In this document: positions 58,400 to 64,000 of the stretch, piece by piece
Numbering within the stretch: the stretch's first letter is position 1
How the letters are laid out: every line of letters starts with the position of its first letter
Assembly (NCBI RefSeq): GCF_001540865.1
Contig: NC_033633.1
Coordinates: forward strand, 9,300,120 to 9,364,119
DNA length: 64,000 bases
Direction: 5' to 3'
Source of the DNA: Ananas comosus
Lineage: Eukaryota; Streptophyta; Magnoliopsida; Poales; Bromeliaceae
Position numbers and translations under genes: made by a program
Notes under the pieces: generated by a model
What the model was told of the DNA's origin: nothing
The model's input: the letters and a program-made list of their open reading frames with translations, nothing else
The model's database searches: none

Positions 58400-61005
58400 T
58401 GTCACGCCCCCAACCGCACGACCCGAAAACGGTACCAATTTGGTCCGGTTCGAGGGCGACGGGCGTGAGGCCGAACCGCCAGAGTCTCTCCTGTCCGCCC
58501 AAGGCTAACCAACGAGATTGTGTACAACAAGTCCCCAGAAAGAAAACAACTTGATTTCATACACAATCAAACAACGATAACACAAACAGTGTTAAAACCA
58601 TCAAGAGCAAGCGATACTAGTAAAAGCATACAAGTATACAAAAGAGAGAAACTTAACTATTTGAACCATGAAACTTGAAGCATTAAAATACTACTTGCAT
58701 TCAACTTCATTTAAACCTTCATACATTATTTCCAATCTTTTCCATAATGTAAATACATCCAAAAACTCTCCAAAACCTCACCCTATACAACATCTACTCT
58801 CAAAATATAAAAACAGGGTGGATCTAATGTAAGTAGGAAAATAAGCTATCAACTGATACCGCTAGAGCACTAAGCCCTTGCCGCGATCCTCCTGCTCGGT
58901 CGGGACACTCGAACTAGCACCTGCAACCAAGGGTGTGAGAACTACGAATAGTTCCCAGTGGGTTCAGCCGCCGACTCCACCGATCTACCCACTAGGTCGA
59001 AGCAGGCATAGAGAGATATATATGAAATATAAACATGGCTGAACTAACTTAAAGCAGGTATGATAACTGAGCAAGTAAGGAAACGTAAGCAAGTAGGTAA
59101 GATCATGAATATCTAGCTATGCCTCAATCTGATATCATGCATGCATGAATAATGAATAAAGCTATGTAGTAAGCTGCTATGAACAACAACAACAAGTAAA
59201 CTAATATGAACAACCATAGGAAAGCTACTATAAACAACATGTAATGAGTGTGACTCAATAGGTTACCCAATCTCATGGTGAACTCAAGGTTCACAAGTAT
59301 AACTCACGTGTAAGTCTCATAGGGAAAGTCTCACTGAACTACTCCCGAGACCGCCTGCGGACAGCACACAGACCGTCCAGACAGCACACTGACTGTCCCT
59401 CTAGTGACGAACCTCCGGAGTGCACAGCTTGCAGGGAGCGACCCCTCCAAGCGCAGACAGGCTATGTGAGCACGATCAACTCACGACCAACAGCATTCTA
59501 CCCTCTGAGGGTAATCTCATCATAGAATCATGGTGATCTAATACCCAATCTCATAGTATTTTAGCTACACTAGGGTTCTCGTGTCATAAGTTATCAACAA
59601 TCATATGTCACTCGTCATAGTTTTCTATGTTAGATGCCACTTGCCATTTTGACTCATTATCAACACTAGTTACATCATACTAGTTCTTTAGAAACATAAA
59701 CATTAATCATCTCATATAGGGTCTAGATTTTCATGCATACTAGATCATGGTTCAATCAACAAGATATATAGCTACTAGCATGCAAATATAAGCAACAACA
59801 ATCATCTTCTAACCCCTATATGAACATGAATATGATGCAATTAGATCAATATTAAAACTTAGACATAGAACGTAGCCCGCGGCTTCGGGATGGTCACCAC
59901 CCACCTTGTGGTAGTGCCGAAAAGCTAAGAAACTCGACGTCGCGGTCCACGTGAGCCGCTTCAACACTTTGGGTCAAAATGAACCCTAGAGCGACCAATA
60001 TGGCGATATCTCCGCGCTCGCTCGTCGGATCAACGAACCGTCTTCGCCTACGCGTTCGGGAACACAACAATTAGATTTCCGACCTATCAAAATAGATCAA
60101 AACCCTATATTCTCAAAAACCCCAAAATCCAACCCTAGGTTTAGCACTCAAGAAAAACCATGGTTTCTAGCTTCAATGTGAGCTAGATCCATATCCACTA
60201 AACTCCTTAGGTTCCATTTGAACCATTAAAACCAACAAAAAGCTCCAAAAACCCTAGAAATTACAAGTTAGGGTTGAGGCTTACCTCTAGGGTTTGCTCC
60301 AAAGCAAGCCTTAGCTTGAGGAAGAGGAGGGAGAGGGCTTCTTCTTCTTCTCCTTGATCTTCTCCTTCCTTTCCTTCTTCTCTTCTTCTTCTTTCTCTCC
60401 TTCTTTTTTTCTTCTTCCTTCTCTTTTTGGTTTAGAGAGAGAGAGAGCTATGTGAGAGGGAGAGAGAGAGAGGCTAAGTGTGAGAGAGAGAGAGGCTGAG
60501 ACAGAGGTGTTATAACCCTCTAATGTAACAAAATCCCAAAAAGCCCCTGTACTTTCTAATTTTCCAACCAGACCTGCTGTTTCGGGTCCCTTGTACCGGT
60601 ACACGGGTTCTTGTACCGGTACAAGGCCTGGGTGACGGCCCAAACCGAGCGCAACCCGAGAGCTCGGTTTCTCGGTTTCGACGGGTTTGTACCGGTACAA
60701 GAGGACCTTGTACCGGTACAACACCTGGAGCCCTCACTCGAGAGCTGCTCAACATGGCAGCGATGGTTGTACCGGTACAACCATCACTCTTGTACCGGTA
60801 CAACAGCTCCAGAGTGCTGTTTCACTTCTCTTCTGCTCTATTTCGCGCCGATTGATGCCAAAACCATTCCAACACCTTTGGAACTCATTTTTGCTCTTCC
60901 AAACTTGTTGGAATGCTGAATGGAACTTGTCCAAATAGTTCAATCACTCACTTTGGTCCATTTGGCCAAAGTTAGCCAAATTCCATCGAGTTTCAATATC
61001 TCACA
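58400..61005 (-). mobile_element. 3' LTR of a Ty3/gypsy element (about 2.6 kb)
   Basis: On the minus strand it starts TGTGAGATATTGAAACTC (61005) directly after a purine-rich GTGGAGAA that fits a polypurine tract. It ends GGGGGCGTGACA (58400). It follows the gypsy pol/chromodomain frame at the spacing expected of a 3' LTR. It contains GA repeats (60424-60510), six TTGTACCGGTACAA palindromes near its 5' end (60591-60803), and a Cys-poor, non-coding body. The 5' LTR is not in the window. Confidence 0.75.
60591..60803. promoter_or_regulatory. Three pairs of the palindrome TTGTACCGGTACAA
   Basis: Copies start at 60591 (last base differs), 60611, 60687, 60708, 60767 and 60790. Within pairs the spacing is 20, 21 and 23 bases, about two helical turns; pairs are 96 and 80 bases apart. 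They lie about 200-415 bases inside the LTR start, the expected U3 region. The GTAC cores resemble part of plant SBP-factor sites (GTACAA), but the base before GTAC is G, not the usual C. Confidence 0.6.
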
Positions 61006-61071
61006 TTCTCCACGTAAAAGGAGTTTCGTCCTCGAAACAACTTAACTCATAACTCGAACAAAACTCTTACC

Positions 61072-63205
61072 TCAATCCTCGAACAAGTGAGGATGATTGG
61101 CTTTCATCTGGTCCTCGAGTTCCCAAGTGGCTTCGCGATCGTCGTGATTGCTCCACCGGACCTTAACATAGGAAATATCTCGATTCCTTAGCTTACGCAC
61201 CTCCCGAGCCAAAATCTCCACCAGAAACTCTTCATAGCTCATATCATCTTGAAGCTCCGGCGGCTCATAAACTAGAACATGCTCGGGATCATGCATGTAC
61301 TTGCGAAGATTGGAAATGTGGAAGACATTGTGCACACTCGCAAGCTTCGGGGGCAATGCAAGTCGGTACGCCACCGTCCCAATTCGCTCCAAGATCTCGT
61401 AGGGGCCAATATAACAAGGACTTAGCTTCCCTCGCACCCCAAACCTTCTCATGCCTCGCATCGGCGAAACCTTCAAAAATACGCGGTCACCCACCGCGAA
61501 CTCTAAATCTCTATGGCGTTTATCTGAATAGCTTTTCTATCGCGACTGCGCCGTGAGCAACCTTTTGCGAGCAAGGTGGACTTTCTCTTCCGTCTCCCGC
61601 AAAACATCCGGACCGAACTCAACTCGCTCGCCTACATCACTCCAATGAATGGGAGATCGACACTTCCGCCGGTATAGAGCCTCGAACGGTGCCATCCCGA
61701 CACTAGCATGATAACTGTTGTTGTAGGCGAACTCGGCCATCGGCAGGTGCTTACACCAACCGCCCTTGTAGTCAATAACACACGCTCGCAGCATATCCTC
61801 TAGAGTCTGAATAGTCCTCTCGGTCTGCCCATCTGTCTGGGGATGGAATATAGTGCTAAACTCGAGACGCGTGCCAAGGGCATCCTGCAGGCTCCTCCAG
61901 AAATGTGAGGTGAACTTGGGGTCTCGATCTGATACAATCGACTTCGGCACCCCGTGAAGTCTCACTACCTCATCAAAATATACCTGAGCCAATCTCTCGC
62001 CTGCCCAAGTGTTATGGATCGGTATGAAATGTGCCGACTTCGTCAAACGATCCACAATCACCCAAATTGCATCGTGGCCACCTGTCGATCGAGGCAAGCC
62101 AACGAGAAAATCCATCGAGACGTCTTCCCACTTCCAGACGGGAATAGGTAAACTTTGAAGCTTCCCCGCTGGAAATTGACACTCCGCTTTAACCTGTTGG
62201 AATACTAAGCACTTCGCCACAAAGCGCCCAATATCCGCCTTTAGTCCCGGCCACCAATAAAGCAATTTCAACTCGTGGAACATCTTGGTGCCGCCTGGGT
62301 GATCAGTATAAGGAGACCAATGTGACTCCTGCAATACAAGCTTGCGAAGCTCCTCGTTCGCAGGTACACACCACCGGTTCTTAAACCGAAGTGCACCCTT
62401 AGCATCCACAGCGAAGTCTCCACCGCAGCCATCAACTATGTTCTGCCGCACCTTTTGGAGAAACGGGTCCGCCAGCTGCAGACTTTTAATCTTGTCCAAT
62501 AGGGTCGGCTGGACCACAAGCGCCATCAACATCGCCGGAATCTCGGGAGCTACAACCTCAAGATCCATCCTCCACATCTGCAATCGTAGGGGCGTCTGAT
62601 CGGTAACCCATAAAGCTAGGTTTTCAACAGACTTCCGGCTAAGCGCATCGGCGACTACATTCGCCTTCCCGGGGTGGTAGAGAATATCAACATCGTAATC
62701 CTTAAGCAACTTCAACCACTGCCGTTGTCGCAAATTCAGCTCCTTCTGGGTGAACAAATATTTTAAGCTTTTGTGGTCGGTGTAGATCTCGCAATGAGCA
62801 CCATATAGATAATGCCTCCAAAGCTTCAAAGCAAAGATCACCGCCGCCAACTCTAAATCGTGAATGGGGTAGTTCTTTTCATAATTCTTTAGCTGACGGG
62901 ATGCATAGGCAATAACCTTCCTGCCTTGCATCAGCACACACCCTAAGCCCAGATAAGAAGCATCACTGTAGATGACATAGTCCTGCCCCTGCACCGGTAA
63001 GGCGAGCACCGGAGTCGAAGTTAACCTTTGCTTCAACTCTTTAAAACACCGGTCGCACTCGTCGCTCCAAACAAACCTGGTGCCGTTCTGCATCAGGCAG
63101 GTAAGCGGAGTCACAATCTTAGAGAATCCCTCCACAAACCGTCGATAATAACCCGCTAGGCCCACAAAGCTACGGACCTTAGCTACACTCGTCGGGCGCG
63201 TGAAA
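61072..63205 (-). pseudogene. Ty3/gypsy pol remnant: RT end, RNase H, integrase, chromodomain
   Basis: One frame runs from 63205 to the stop at 61072 with a single in-frame TAG at 61539-61537 (after RLLTAQSR). Order: RT tail ([19 protein letters not shown]), RNase H ([35 protein letters not shown]), integrase zinc region (DHPGGTKM...WWPG...CLVFQQ), integrase core ([24 protein letters not shown]), then a C-terminal chromodomain (EILAREVRKLRNRDISYVKV, WELEDQM). In the zinc finger the second Cys of the usual CxxC is Phe. The 5' part of pol and all of gag are cut off at about 63205 by another insertion. The chromodomain places it with plant chromoviruses, probably Tekay-like. Not functional. Confidence 0.88.
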
Positions 63206-64000
63206 GTTTTGAGGAGCCCAAGGATCTATCTAGATTGTATCTATCACCTAGAGGGGGGTGAATAGGTGAAAGGCCAAAAAACCACAAATCTCGATGCAAT
63301 AAAAATAAATGCGGAAAATAAAAAGCACACCGAGATTTACGTGGGAAAACTCCAAACTCGGAGTAAAAAACCCACGGGACCAACACGCGATAACAATCCA
63401 CTAAGAATAAAAGATTACAAGGTGATTTACCGAATCCACGGACTCAAACCTCTCTTCTATTTTCTCCGGATCTCGCGCACACCAACGGGTTGTCCACGCC
63501 CCACGTCCGAATCCACGAACGCCACGTCCCGAATCCACGAAACGTCACCACTTCGAATCCACGAAGCCTCGATCACGTCGAATCCACGACGCCCACTCGA
63601 ATCCACGAGCTCACGATCCGAATCCACGAACCGTCTTCGTTCACGCCGAATCCACGACGCCGTTCATGAAGAGCATCATAATGTGTATGGTGATCTGTTG
63701 CCTTAGAGTACGAGAAACACTCAGATAATTAGAACTCGCAAGGCGAAGCGGAGCATCAAATCGACATATAATATCAAATTCAATATCGTCGATTTGATCT
63801 AGAATAAGAGGCATTTGTAGAAAATAGTTTAAAGAATGAAATCGAGCCTCTAGGTTTCTCCAAACATGTAATTCTTATGATACTTGATGTGTAAGAACCC
63901 TACAGCCTTATTTAATTACGACTTTAAGTAATCAAATTGGAGTCGAATAGAAAAGTTTTCTTTTCAAAAAAGCAGCATCCTATGTACGGAACAAGGAATG
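63206..64000 (-). mobile_element. Copia-like LTR end inserted into the gypsy pol, continuing past the window edge
   Basis: 63206-63490 is the reverse complement of the end of the LTR-like unit at 47000-47310, including AAGGATCTATCTAGATTG, CTAGAGGGGGGTGAATAGGTG, AACAATCCACTAAGAATAAAAG and CACACCAACGG. It is followed by a run of GAATCCACGA repeats (63505-63660, about eight copies). Downstream of 63700 is AT-rich, with nothing recognised. Confidence 0.55.
63505..63662. repeat. Short irregular repeat of CGAATCCACGA
   Basis: CGAATCCACGA or close variants occur about eight times, separated by 8-20 bases of ACGTC/GCCTC-rich text. Related text in the 47050 copy (GTGGATTCGAACGTGGGCG) has only one or two units, so the run expanded in this copy. 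Confidence 0.7.

Overview
This is a nuclear window from a flowering plant, probably a monocot although nothing here proves that. The evidence is spliced plant genes with GT-AG introns, a nuclear plastid insertion, a plant tRNA-Pro, Tourist-like MITEs, Helitrons and Ty3/gypsy LTR sequence. Most of the window is repetitive. Three protein genes look like ordinary host genes and all lie on the minus strand. Exon boundaries were read by eye from reading frame and splice sites and are not supported by transcripts.

Layout. 1-3400: AT-rich repeats, microsatellites, a MITE and a short Helitron. 3430-11818 (minus): eight-exon gene for a 1077-aa tandem-BRCT protein, with a 5'UTR intron. 12093-12164 (plus): tRNA-Pro(AGG), divergent from the BRCT promoter. 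12300-19800: repeats, including a plastid fragment (16S end, spacer and trnI exon 1, 13473-13889), a Helitron nested in an older repeat (15848-17623) and a 754-base gap. 22291-23865 (minus): single-exon gene with two DUF3444 domains and no J domain. Its upstream region (24038-24430) is a diverged copy of the promoter, 5'UTR, exon 1 and intron 1 of the BRCT gene. 24452-37831: a probable 13.4-kb DNA transposon with inverted ends, a nine-exon Ulp1/C48 protease gene, two copies of a small GRF-zinc-finger-like exon, and three tandem-repeat arrays. 38165-56773 (minus): REI1-like (REIL) 60S ribosome biogenesis factor, 413 aa in five exons. Its last exon is separated from the rest by a 12.8-kb intron filled with a 4.6-kb solo LTR, a second LTR-like unit and MITEs. 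58400-63205 (minus): remnant of a chromodomain Ty3/gypsy retrotransposon, interrupted at 63205 by another retroelement.

The host genes are not an operon-like set. BRCT serves DNA-damage response, REIL serves cytosolic 60S maturation, and the DUF3444 gene has no known biochemical role. The main interest is structural: a duplicated BRCT promoter/first exon in front of an unrelated gene, a REIL final exon easily missed behind retroelements, three pairs of a 14-bp palindrome in an LTR, and a protease-bearing transposon made largely of satellite-like arrays.

Assembly caution: six isolated single Ns (13190, 24553, 26310, 27469, 36617, 48186) mark joins. At least those at 13190 and 48186 are flanked by direct repeats that look like unmerged contig ends or alleles.
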